Below, piece after piece: positions 1 through 5,936 of a DNA stretch of 6,065 nucleotides. Origin of the DNA: JBHIEE01 sp046760445 (lineage in GTDB: Bacteria; Acidobacteriota; Aminicenantia; JdFR-78); the NCBI GenBank assembly GCA_046760445.1, contig JBHIEE010000145.1:1-6065 (forward strand). Direction: 5' to 3'. Each line of letters starts with the position of its first letter. The first letter of the stretch is position 1. A program made the position numbers and the translations under genes. The notes beneath the pieces are model-generated. The model was not told the origin of the DNA and searched no databases. It saw only the letters and a list, made by a program, of their open reading frames with translations.

Positions 1-574
1 TAGGAATAAGATGGGTTTCAGGTTGATGTAATTCACCCAATTCTCCATCTGGATCAGCTCCGGCCGCATTAAAATATCTCAATGAAATATATTTTAGTCC
101 ATAAGCTCGGTCACAATTTTCCAGAATTTTTTCCACAAAAAATTTTGTTTCACCATAAGGATTAACTGGATCTAAGGGATGTGTTTCTGTAATCGGTGTG
201 AATTTTGGTACCCCATAGACTGCTGCACTGGAGGAGAAGATAAAATATTTAACGTCAGCTTCAGGCATCGCCTCTAAAAGATTGAGAGTGTTTAATAAAT
301 TTTCTTGATAATATTTCATTGGATTTTGATAAGATTCAGCTACCTGAATTAAGGAAGCAAAGTGAATCACTCCCTCGAATTTATTTTCTTTTAAAACCTC
401 TTTAATTTTCTTTTTGTCTTTTAAATCACCAATAATTAAATTTCCTCCATAGACTAATTCTCTTCTTCCCGTAGATAGATTATCAAAAATAGTTATTTCA
501 AACCCCTGACGAATTAGCTCTTTGACTGTATGGGAACCGATATAACCTGCTCCTCCTGTAACTAAAACTTTCAT
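1..574 (-). CDS. galE: UDP-glucose 4-epimerase, N-terminal part (cut by the window edge)
   Basis: Interconverts UDP-glucose and UDP-galactose in the cytoplasm (Leloir pathway; supplies galactose for surface polysaccharides). The 191 visible codons cover the NAD-binding Rossmann half of a short-chain dehydrogenase/reductase-family epimerase. Residues 7-13 (GGAGYIG) are the dinucleotide-binding loop, the serine of the catalytic triad lies in FSSSAAVYG (residues 113-121, probably S116), and Y140 and K144 of NPYGETK form the YxxxK pair. The stretch around residues 165-190 (LRYFNAAGADPDGELGE, then HQPETHLIP) is characteristic of GalE and not of related dehydratases. The usual length is about 325-340 residues, so roughly 40 percent is missing beyond base 1. 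The ATG at 574 is preceded by GAAGGGA at good Shine-Dalgarno distance. The gene follows cca on the same strand by 61 bases and is probably read from the same transcript. Confidence 0.95.
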   Translation of the reverse strand, partial: MKVLVTGGAGYIGSHTVKELIRQGFEITIFDNLSTGRRELVYGGNLIIGDLKDKKKIKEVLKENKFEGVIHFASLIQVAESYQNPMKYYQENLLNTLNLLEAMPEADVKYFIFSSSAAVYGVPKFTPITETHPLDPVNPYGETKFFVEKILENCDRAYGLKYISLRYFNAAGADPDGELGELHQPETHLIP

Positions 575-639
575 TCAAACATCCCTTCAGTCTTTATTAA
601 GCTCTCCATAGATAGCCGATGGGCTAACATGAGATTCAT
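571..639 (-). CDS. Possible 22-residue coupling ORF between cca and galE
   Basis: A 22-codon open frame (MNLMLAHRLSMESLIKTEGM, then FE and stop) exactly fills the gap between cca and galE. Its ATG overlaps the cca stop as ATGA (639-636), and its TGA overlaps the galE start as ATGA (574-571). That is the geometry of translational coupling by terminating and restarting ribosomes. Against it: no strong Shine-Dalgarno precedes its ATG (only an A-rich GAAAAAGT), the peptide matches no family I know, and galE has its own ribosome binding site inside this frame. It could be a short leader that passes ribosomes to galE, or chance. Confidence 0.2.
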   Translation of the reverse strand: MNLMLAHRLSMESLIKTEGMFE

Positions 640-2093
640 ACTTTTTCTTTGCCGAACAGTTCTTTTGAGATTTTGGGAGCTAATTTTATTCCCTCTTCTT
701 TGGTTTGAAAAACATTGTCCAGCTGTTTTTGATAAAGTATTTTCAGCACTTTTCCAAGTTTTGGGCTAGGAGAAAATCCTATTCCTATTAAATCCCGACC
801 CAATACCAATGGTTTTATGCTTTCTTTTGAGACCTTTAGTTCCCCAAATTTTTTTATCAACCATTTTCCCTGTTTATCCAAATCTTTAATTAATCTCTTA
901 TATCGTCCAGCTCGGTCAGCGGCATCTAAATAAATAAGAAGCTCAATTTCGCCCTCAACTTCAGCAGCTAATCGATTGAATGCTTTCCGGGTAACACTCT
1001 CTCTATTTTGCCATAGGTCAGTGGATCGATGGTGAGCTTTAACTAAGGTTATGACAGTTTTTCTTAAATTAAATCCATTCCAGGAAAATATTTTAAATCG
1101 GTTAAAAATCTGTTCAGTAATTTTCGCTCCTACTACATCATGGCGATTGTTAGTAATAACCATTCTTCCATTCTTAAATTCCCATTTAGCTGTTTCACTT
1201 TTTCCGATATCATGATAAAGAGCAGCTAAAAGTAAGGCTAAGCTCTTTTCCTGACTCAGTTTAAATAAATCACAAAGTCTTTTTGCTTGATCCATAGTGA
1301 TTAAAGTATGATGCCAAACAGTATGGTGACCAAATTCGTCTTTTTCCGGATGAAATATTGAGTCCTGGATAGTCAGACTAAGGCGATAAAGTTCAGGAAA
1401 AAGTTGATAAAGCACACTCAATTTGAAGAGTTCATTTAAACCAATAGAAGGTTGATATGAAAGAAGAAGAATTTTGAATAGCTCTTCATTAATTCTCTCC
1501 ACACTTAATCCTGTTAGATCAATTTTTTGTGAAATTCGATAAAGTTTTGGATCGACAGAAAAATTGAGCACAGAGGCGAAGCGAGCCACTCTTAACACTC
1601 TTAACGGATCATCAGGAAAAGTTTTAGGATTGGTTACTCGAATAATTTTTTGTTCGATGTCTTTTCGACCATTAAAAGGGTCAATTATTTGACCATCTTT
1701 TAATCTGAGAGCCACGCTGTTGCATCTGAAGTCTCTTCTTTCCAAATCTTTTTCTATTGGTAAAGAGGGGTCAGCTGAAATTATGAAGTTCTTATGATCT
1801 TTGGCCTTGGATTGATTTAAGATTTCTGTTCTCGGTAGGGAGATATCATAAGTTCTTCCATCAATGGTAAATTTAATTACTCCAAAACTCTTTCCCACCA
1901 AGTCAACTCGGCCAAGAGGAGCGATTTTTTTAGTAATTTCTTCCACTGAATGATTGGCAATTAAAATATCAATGTCTTTTGAATAAACCCCGCGGAGTAA
2001 ATCACGCACATAACCGCCTACCGTATAGACATCTTCTCCAAACAAGTTGATAAATAATTCTTTTTCAGGGAAATTTATTTCCAATTGAACCAT
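636..2093 (-). CDS. cca: CCA tRNA nucleotidyltransferase / poly(A) polymerase family protein with HD domain
   Basis: A class II nucleotidyltransferase that adds or repairs the 3' CCA of tRNAs in the cytoplasm. The 485 residues show the head domain GG26-27...D40-I-D42 (metal-binding DxD), the RRDFxxNS block (119-126) and the DDPLRVLRVARF block (161-172), both typical of the class II catalytic and neck regions. An RNA-binding segment follows. An HD domain then occupies about 256-400, with histidines at 256/257 and 261/262, HD at 294-295, H318, H354-H355 and D390/D393. The C-terminus (LGRDLIGIG, then KTKEEGIKLA-like residues) is the usual tail of the HD-containing bacterial enzymes. These motifs do not separate full CCA-adding from split CC-adding or A-adding enzymes, or from a poly(A) polymerase. 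The ATG at 2093 has only a weak AAGA-type ribosome binding site but gives the expected N-terminus just ahead of GGYVRD. The gene lies upstream of galE on the same strand. Confidence 0.92.
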   Translation of the reverse strand: MVQLEINFPEKELFINLFGEDVYTVGGYVRDLLRGVYSKDIDILIANHSVEEITKKIAPLGRVDLVGKSFGVIKFTIDGRTYDISLPRTEILNQSKAKDHKNFIISADPSLPIEKDLERRDFRCNSVALRLKDGQIIDPFNGRKDIEQKIIRVTNPKTFPDDPLRVLRVARFASVLNFSVDPKLYRISQKIDLTGLSVERINEELFKILLLSYQPSIGLNELFKLSVLYQLFPELYRLSLTIQDSIFHPEKDEFGHHTVWHHTLITMDQAKRLCDLFKLSQEKSLALLLAALYHDIGKSETAKWEFKNGRMVITNNRHDVVGAKITEQIFNRFKIFSWNGFNLRKTVITLVKAHHRSTDLWQNRESVTRKAFNRLAAEVEGEIELLIYLDAADRAGRYKRLIKDLDKQGKWLIKKFGELKVSKESIKPLVLGRDLIGIGFSPSPKLGKVLKILYQKQLDNVFQTKEEGIKLAPKISKELFGKEKV

Positions 2094-2114
2094 TTTATTT
2101 TCTTAGTTTTATTT

Positions 2115-2144
2115 ATTTTAACATATTTAATCATGGTTTGATAA
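2115..2144 (-). promoter_or_regulatory. Candidate sigma-70-like promoter for cca-galE
   Basis: Read on the minus strand, TTATCA (2144-2139, 4 of 6 matches to the -35 consensus) is separated by 18 bases from TAAAAT (2120-2115, 5 of 6 to the -10). Predicted transcription would start near 2108, leaving a leader of about 15 bases before the cca ATG. The 218-base gap after the peptidase holds no convincing terminator, so cca may also receive read-through. In such AT-rich DNA this quality of match can occur by chance. Confidence 0.3.
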
Positions 2145-2311
2145 CTTGGTTTTTTAAATATCCAAATTCAGGGATAACAAAAAATAAATTTTTCATCACC
2201 TAAATCTAATCTATTCTGATTAAATTAATTTTTGAAATACTCTTTGTAAATTCTTTTTCCTGTTACAGTGAAATTTTCGGGGAGACAAAACCAAATAAAA
2301 AGATTCTCCTC

Positions 2312-4342
2312 TTAGGATTTTAGGTATTTAGCCAGCCAATCATGAACAATTTTCCACCATAATTCAGCATTTTGGGGTTTTTGGACAAAATGAGTTTCAT
2401 CCGGAAAATAAACCAGTTTAGAAGGAACTCCCATCCGCTGAAGAGAAGTAAACATCTGAAATCCCTGAGTGACTGGTACTCGGAAGTCATTTTGACCATG
2501 GATGACCAGACAGGGAGTTTTAAAATTCTGGACATAAGAGCTTGGAGAAAATTTTTCATACATTTCTGGATTAGACCAGGGAGTACCTTTAAATTCCCAT
2601 TCAGGAAACCACAATTCTTCGGTTGAGCCATACTTGCTTCTCAAATCAAAAACTCCAGCATGAGAAATTAGGCACTTGAAACGATCCGTATGACCAGCGA
2701 TCCAGTTAATCATATAACCGCCGTAGGAAGCACCAGCAGCTGCTTTTAGGTTTGGGTCAAGGAAATTATATTTGGCTAAAACATGAGTTAATCCAGTCAT
2801 TAAATCTTCAAAAGGTTTTCCACCCCAGTCACCACTAATACTATCTGTGAAAGCCTGACCATAACCAGTACTTCCATGAAAATTAATCATTATCACTACA
2901 TAACCTGGAGAAGCAAACATCTGGGCATTCCAGCGGTAATGGAATTCATCTTCCCAGGCTCCCTGAGGACCACCGTGAATAAGCATCACCATAGGATATT
3001 TTTTGGATGGGTCAAAGAAAGGTGGTTTGAGCATTAGGCCGTGAACCATATCTCCTTCAGCTCCCTCAAACCAGAATTCCTCAAGGGGATTCATTTCCAC
3101 CTGAGCGAGGAGTTCCTTATTGACCTGAGTAATCTGCTTTAAATTTTTCTTCTTCAGCCCATAACTAAATATCTCAGTTGGCTGGTTAATTGCTTCTTTT
3201 TCAAAAATTAAATTTTTCCTATCAGGAGTTAAGAAGAAGCTTCTAATCGTCATTTTGTCAATTATTTTTTTAATTTTTTTATCTTTAAGAGAAATTCTAT
3301 AAATGGGACGATATGCTTTTTCCTGACAGGAGAAATAAATATATTTACTGTCTGGGGACCAGACAATATTTCCTATTGAACGGTCAAAATCTTCAGTCAG
3401 ATTAGATATTTGCTCGGTCTGGCGGTCATAAAGCATTAAACTATATTTATCAGCTTCAAATCCTGGACGATCCATTGCCCGATAGGCTATATATTGGCCA
3501 TCAGGCGAGTAATGAGGAGAATTGTCAGTGGCTTTATTGGTAGTAATTCTTTTTAATTCACCTCCAATGATAGGGACGGTGAATAAATCATTGTTAGTGC
3601 TGATGGCTACCATTGGGTCAGTATTCATTACCAGACATATTTCCTGGCTGTCAGGAGAAAAAGTATAATCCTGAGCACTGCCCAAGGCAATCGGAGGACA
3701 GTCGTATTTTCCTGGTGTTAAATCTCTTGCTTCTCCTCCTTCAATTGGAATAATGAATAGATGACTTCTTTTTTCATCCCGCCAGCGATTCCAGTGACGG
3801 AAGAAAAGACTGTCAAAAACTTTTGCCTGAACCTTGTTTTTCTTTTTTTCTTCTTCTCTCTTTTTATTACATTCTTCATTCTGACAGTCGGGATAAACTT
3901 CAGAGACAAAAGCTAAATATTTTCCATCTGAAGACCAGATAACTCCAGTCGCTCCAGTAGAAATATCGGTTACCTGATAGGCTTCGCCACCTTTTAGATT
4001 GATCATCCAGACTTGAGGAGAACCATTTCGGGTAGAAATAAAAGCAATCTTTTTTCCATTAGGAGACCAGCGAGGTCGATAATCAGCCTGAGGAGAAGAA
4101 GTTAATTTTCGGAGAAGGTTTCCCTCATTTGAAATTAGCCAGATATCACTGTTACTTGTGTTTTCTTCTTTATTCATTTCAGTGATCACAAAAGCAATTG
4201 TTTTCCCATCTGGAGAGATTTGAGGGTCACTTATTCGTTTGATTTTAATAAAATCGTCAAAGGTAATTGGATGAGTACCACTCGATAAAATTGGGAGAGC
4301 TGAGATTAATATAATTACTGAAAATAAAATTACTCGTTTCAT
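2312..4342 (-). CDS. Exported S9 family serine peptidase, dipeptidyl-peptidase 5-like
   Basis: A prolyl-oligopeptidase-clan (S9) enzyme, predicted to remove dipeptides or acyl-amino acids from peptides outside the cytoplasm. Numbering from the chosen start (676 residues): a signal peptide at 1 to about 22 (MKRV followed by a hydrophobic run ending ALPILSSG). A beta-propeller follows to about 400, with repeated PD40/TolB-like SPDGK motifs near 39-52, 89-103, 133-147, 225-238, 275-289, 325-339 and 368-383. The C-terminal alpha/beta-hydrolase domain has oxyanion-loop HGGPQG at 456-461, nucleophile S539 in GASYGG, D619 in HGQNDFRVP and H651 in DETHF. A Cys153/Cys158 pair, a Lys/Glu-rich stretch (159-170) and the FRHWNRWRDEKRSHLF block (181-196) are what I recall from the DPP5-like branch. 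The open frame extends to 4414, but that ATG lies in the promoter -10. The ATG at 4342 has an excellent ribosome binding site and starts the signal peptide. Substrate specificity is inferred. Confidence 0.9.
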   Translation of the reverse strand: MKRVILFSVIILISALPILSSGTHPITFDDFIKIKRISDPQISPDGKTIAFVITEMNKEENTSNSDIWLISNEGNLLRKLTSSPQADYRPRWSPNGKKIAFISTRNGSPQVWMINLKGGEAYQVTDISTGATGVIWSSDGKYLAFVSEVYPDCQNEECNKKREEEKKKNKVQAKVFDSLFFRHWNRWRDEKRSHLFIIPIEGGEARDLTPGKYDCPPIALGSAQDYTFSPDSQEICLVMNTDPMVAISTNNDLFTVPIIGGELKRITTNKATDNSPHYSPDGQYIAYRAMDRPGFEADKYSLMLYDRQTEQISNLTEDFDRSIGNIVWSPDSKYIYFSCQEKAYRPIYRISLKDKKIKKIIDKMTIRSFFLTPDRKNLIFEKEAINQPTEIFSYGLKKKNLKQITQVNKELLAQVEMNPLEEFWFEGAEGDMVHGLMLKPPFFDPSKKYPMVMLIHGGPQGAWEDEFHYRWNAQMFASPGYVVIMINFHGSTGYGQAFTDSISGDWGGKPFEDLMTGLTHVLAKYNFLDPNLKAAAGASYGGYMINWIAGHTDRFKCLISHAGVFDLRSKYGSTEELWFPEWEFKGTPWSNPEMYEKFSPSSYVQNFKTPCLVIHGQNDFRVPVTQGFQMFTSLQRMGVPSKLVYFPDETHFVQKPQNAELWWKIVHDWLAKYLKS

Positions 4343-4346
4343 ATCA

Positions 4347-4354
4347 TCCTCCTT
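4347..4354 (-). promoter_or_regulatory. Strong ribosome binding site that fixes the peptidase start
   Basis: On the minus strand AAGGAGGA lies four bases before the ATG at 4342 (the core GGAGG is five to six bases away). It is the strongest Shine-Dalgarno in the window. It favours this start over the in-frame ATG codons further upstream (4414, 4405), which have no comparable site and would add a hydrophilic extension ahead of the signal peptide. Confidence 0.85.
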
Positions 4355-4413
4355 AAATTCATTAGTATTGCTTTTGACACAACTCTTAAAAACTTTATTT
4401 ATCATCAAAGACA

Positions 4414-4442
4414 ATAATATTAACTATCACCCTTTGAGTCAA
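4414..4442 (-). promoter_or_regulatory. Sigma-70-like promoter of the S9 peptidase gene
   Basis: Minus-strand TTGACT (4442-4437, 5 of 6 to the -35 consensus), a 17-base spacer, then TATTAT (4419-4414, 5 of 6 to the -10). Predicted initiation near 4407 gives a leader of about 65 bases before the ATG at 4342. Because the -10 covers base 4414, a start codon there could not be on this transcript. Confidence 0.6.
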
Positions 4443-4493
4443 CTTTTAATTTAAAATCTAATTGATAAAATTGTTTATATAGTTTTATTTAAT

Positions 4494-4502
4494 TGATATA
4501 AT
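4494..4502 (+). promoter_or_regulatory. Extended -10 promoter element of the HAD gene
   Basis: TGATATAAT is a perfect extended -10 (TGn then TATAAT). The only -35-like sequence, TTGTTT at 4471-4476, is 20 bases away, which is too far for a standard promoter, but extended -10 promoters depend little on the -35. Initiation near 4509 would leave a very short leader beginning at or near the GGAG ribosome binding site (4509-4512), so the exact start could be slightly upstream. It is divergent from the peptidase promoter, about 50 bases away. Confidence 0.5.
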
Positions 4503-4522
4503 TATTACGGAGTTAAAAGAAA

Positions 4523-5308
4523 ATGAGTTATACTTACTATCTTTTTGTTTCTGATTTTGATAAGACTCTGAGTTTTGATGATGGTGGTTATATTCTGAGT
4601 GAATTAATAGGAATTTCAAGGGAAAAGTTTGATCAGAAAGTAAGAACAATGGCTAATAAATATTTCCTTCAGCAGGGTGCTGAGCTTTCTTATTTAATTG
4701 AGAATGACTCAGATTATAAAGGTAAATTAAAAAAAGAAGATTTTATCAAAGTAGGGAAAAAGATTCGCTTAAAGAATCATATCAAAGAACTCACTGATAT
4801 TCTTAAAAAAGGAATAGAAAATGCTAAGTTTAAATTCTATATCAATTCAGCTGCTCCCCGAGAGATGATAATCTCAGCCTTAGAAGGGATTATTGATGAA
4901 GAACACATTTTTGGTACAGAATTTAATTTTGATAAAGAGGGATTTGTTCTTGATATTAAAAATGTCAATGCTGGTTACGGAAAGGTAAGAACGATTGATT
5001 TTTTACATCAAAAGGGAAAGATTCCTTATGATAGAATTCTTTATGTAGGAGATGGTGTATCTGATATTAATGTTATGCTTCATCTTAATTCCTTAGATGG
5101 CTATCCAATTTCTGCCTCAAAATCAGATTATCTTGGCCATATTGCCCGAAGATCAGTGATAAGTGATGATGCTTTGGCTTATCTTATACCTGTTATGGAG
5201 GACATTTTAAATTTTGATGTTCAGGTGATAAGGAAATTTTTTCTAGAAAGAAATCTCGTTATCCAGGATTGGAAGCGGGCTAAAGTGGACTGGATAACTA
5301 TTTTTTAA
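4523..5308 (+). CDS. HAD-superfamily hydrolase (predicted phosphatase), substrate unknown
   Basis: A predicted Mg2+-dependent cytoplasmic phosphatase of 261 residues with all four haloacid-dehalogenase motifs. Motif I is DFDKT (nucleophile D11, acid/base D13), motif II is S109 in YINSAAP, motif III is probably K154 in GYGK, and motif IV is GDGVSD at 176-181. The helical insertion between motifs I and II (about 20-95) is the type-I cap position, as in phosphoserine-phosphatase-like (IB) members, but nothing visible identifies the substrate. The C-terminal block around residues 195-228 (ISASKSDYLGHIARRSVIS and the following DALAYLIP) looks family-specific, and I recall similar unnamed HAD proteins in other bacteria. 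The ATG is preceded by GGAG with a 10-base spacing. The gene stands alone, divergent from the peptidase, followed by a weak terminator-like hairpin. It is not phosphoserine phosphatase by any motif I can point to. Confidence 0.88.
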   Translation: MSYTYYLFVSDFDKTLSFDDGGYILSELIGISREKFDQKVRTMANKYFLQQGAELSYLIENDSDYKGKLKKEDFIKVGKKIRLKNHIKELTDILKKGIENAKFKFYINSAAPREMIISALEGIIDEEHIFGTEFNFDKEGFVLDIKNVNAGYGKVRTIDFLHQKGKIPYDRILYVGDGVSDINVMLHLNSLDGYPISASKSDYLGHIARRSVISDDALAYLIPVMEDILNFDVQVIRKFFLERNLVIQDWKRAKVDWITIF

Positions 5309-5332
5309 TAGAAATTAAAGAAATCTTTCTCT

Positions 5333-5359
5333 GACTGGAAAGAGTTAGTCCCTTTTTTT
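5333..5359 (+). terminator. Weak intrinsic terminator after the HAD gene
   Basis: GACTGG (5333-5338), a six-base loop, and TTAGTC (5345-5350) form a 6-bp stem with two G-U pairs, followed by CC and seven T (5353-5359). It begins 25 bases after the HAD stop. An alternative overlapping hairpin pairs TCTTTC (5325-5330) with GAAAGA (5338-5343). The stem is weak, but the T-run and position fit. Confidence 0.4.
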
Positions 5360-5597
5360 CAGACTATTTTCTTTTTTCGTTGAGGAGCTTAAGTTTTGTT
5401 CTTTTGAACGTTCACATTTCTATAGGTATATTTTTTTTCTCATTGCTGCTCTTCTTGGCTCTTTGACTTTTATACCGGACGGGAGAGGTTTTAGGCAAAC
5501 ACAGATTGATATTTTGTTAGCTTCCTATCCACCTTTCTTCCAATAAGAACTAAAAGATAACAATTATTTCACTGATTAGTAATAACTTTAAAAATTA

Positions 5598-5626
5598 TTG
5601 ACAACTTGTAGCTCTAAATTTATAGT
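5598..5626 (+). promoter_or_regulatory. Near-consensus sigma-70-like promoter with no obvious product
   Basis: TTGACA (5598-5603, 6 of 6), a 17-base spacer and TATAGT (5621-5626, 5 of 6) make this the best promoter match in the window. Initiation is expected near 5633. The next recognisable gene, the truncated S23 frame, begins about 125 bases later, so the promoter may drive S23 and GIY-YIG, a small RNA, or a gene that has been lost. Confidence 0.6.
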
Positions 5627-5722
5627 ATAGCCTTATATCAAAGATTTGAGCTTTTAAAATAGAAAGATTAATGACAAAAATACTAGCATATAGGAAGGGA
5701 TGAAGGAAGATTAAGATAAATA

Positions 5723-5783
5723 CTAAGCACTAAATTCTAAATCCTAAACAAATTCAAATGACAAAAATTCAAAATTCAAAACA
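5723..5783 (+). repeat. Degenerate 7-nt periodic A-rich repeat (about CWAAAWW)
   Basis: Consecutive units can be read as CTAAGCA, CTAAATT, CTAAATC and CTAAACA (5723-5750), then AATT, then CAAATGA, CAAAAATT, CAAAATT and CAAAACA (5755-5783). Seven of the eight units are exactly 7 bases, each starting with C and followed by (T/A)AA; one has an extra A. The array crosses the start codon of the S23-family frame (5758) and supplies its first residues, and it occupies the place where a ribosome binding site would be. I recall similar A-rich runs before four-helix-bundle genes in other genomes, but this is unverified here. Confidence 0.6.
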
Positions 5784-5931
5784 ATATGATTTAGAAGAAC
5801 GGACTTTAAAGTTCGCTAAAAAAGTGATAGAGTTTACAAAGATCCTTCCCAAAACAATAGCTACCATTGAAATAATAAAGCAACTTATTAGATCCTCTGC
5901 TTCTATTGGTTCAAATTACTTGCCCCGTTAG
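5758..5931 (+). pseudogene. Truncated four-helix-bundle protein (S23 / 23S rRNA intervening-sequence family)
   Basis: The frame encodes 57 residues matching the N-terminal half of the four-helix-bundle family (Pfam 23S_rRNA_IVP, TIGR02436). It has YDLEERTLKFAKKVIEF at 10-26, LPKTIATIEIIKQLIRS-type helix residues at 30-46, and the SASIGSNY turn at 47-54. Family members normally run to about 115-130 residues and continue with IEANEA-type residues after (G/A)NY. Here the frame reads LPR and stops at TAG 5929-5931, and no downstream frame carries the missing helices because a GIY-YIG gene begins at once. It therefore looks like a deletion or recombination remnant, not a simple frameshift. No Shine-Dalgarno precedes the ATG, where the 7-nt repeat lies. 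The family's function is unknown. Some members are encoded in insertions within 23S rRNA genes, but no rRNA is visible here. Confidence 0.8.
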
Positions 5932-5936
5932 ATAAA

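Larger units (their letters stand above)
5309..5757. other. Gene-free stretch between the HAD gene and the S23 remnant
   Basis: About 450 bases without a convincing gene. The first part holds the terminator-like hairpin and a pyrimidine-rich tract. The frame 5349-5546 (plus) is open for 65 codons but has no ATG or GTG. It encodes a hydrophobic, Phe-rich sequence ending in LASYPPFFQ and is most simply explained by T-richness; a decayed gene is possible. A 10-base perfect palindrome, TGAACGTTCA, lies at 5405-5414. A local GC-richer patch sits at 5474-5488. A near-consensus promoter (5598-5626) and the start of a 7-nt periodic repeat (from 5723) occupy the right half. The only ATG frames after the promoter are 10 and 4 codons long (5671, 5700). 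No tRNA or rRNA is recognisable. Confidence 0.6.

Noticed and set aside
2275..2311. Possible terminator after the peptidase (GAGGAGA pairing with TCTCCCC on the minus strand)
   Set aside because: The stem has a mismatch, a loop of about 19 bases and no T-run after it, so it does not qualify as an intrinsic terminator.
2320..2631. Overlapping frames on both strands within the 3' part of the peptidase gene (including 2372-2626 plus)
   Set aside because: The peptidase frame there carries the catalytic Asp, His and C-terminal helices, and the other frames show no family features.
3718..3909. 63-codon minus-strand frame inside the peptidase gene
   Set aside because: It is a shadow frame. Its Lys-rich sequence comes from the Lys/Glu-coding stretch of the peptidase read out of frame.
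4343..4414. N-terminal 24-codon extension of the peptidase open frame
   Set aside because: The upstream ATG lies inside the predicted -10 element and lacks a ribosome binding site, while the ATG at 4342 has AAGGAGGA and begins a signal peptide.
5405..5414. Perfect palindrome TGAACGTTCA as an operator
   Set aside because: It is only 10 bases long, not near a promoter, and has no second copy in the window.
5671..5714. Two tiny ATG frames (10 and 4 codons) overlapping as ATGA downstream of the 5598 promoter
   Set aside because: They are too short to support as genes without conservation, and no recognised leader-peptide pattern is visible.
5670..5768. 12-base direct repeat AATGACAAAAAT at 5670-5681 and 5757-5768, considered as a target-site duplication
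   Set aside because: Repeats of this length and A-richness are expected by chance in AT-rich DNA, and the 75 bases between them hold no element.
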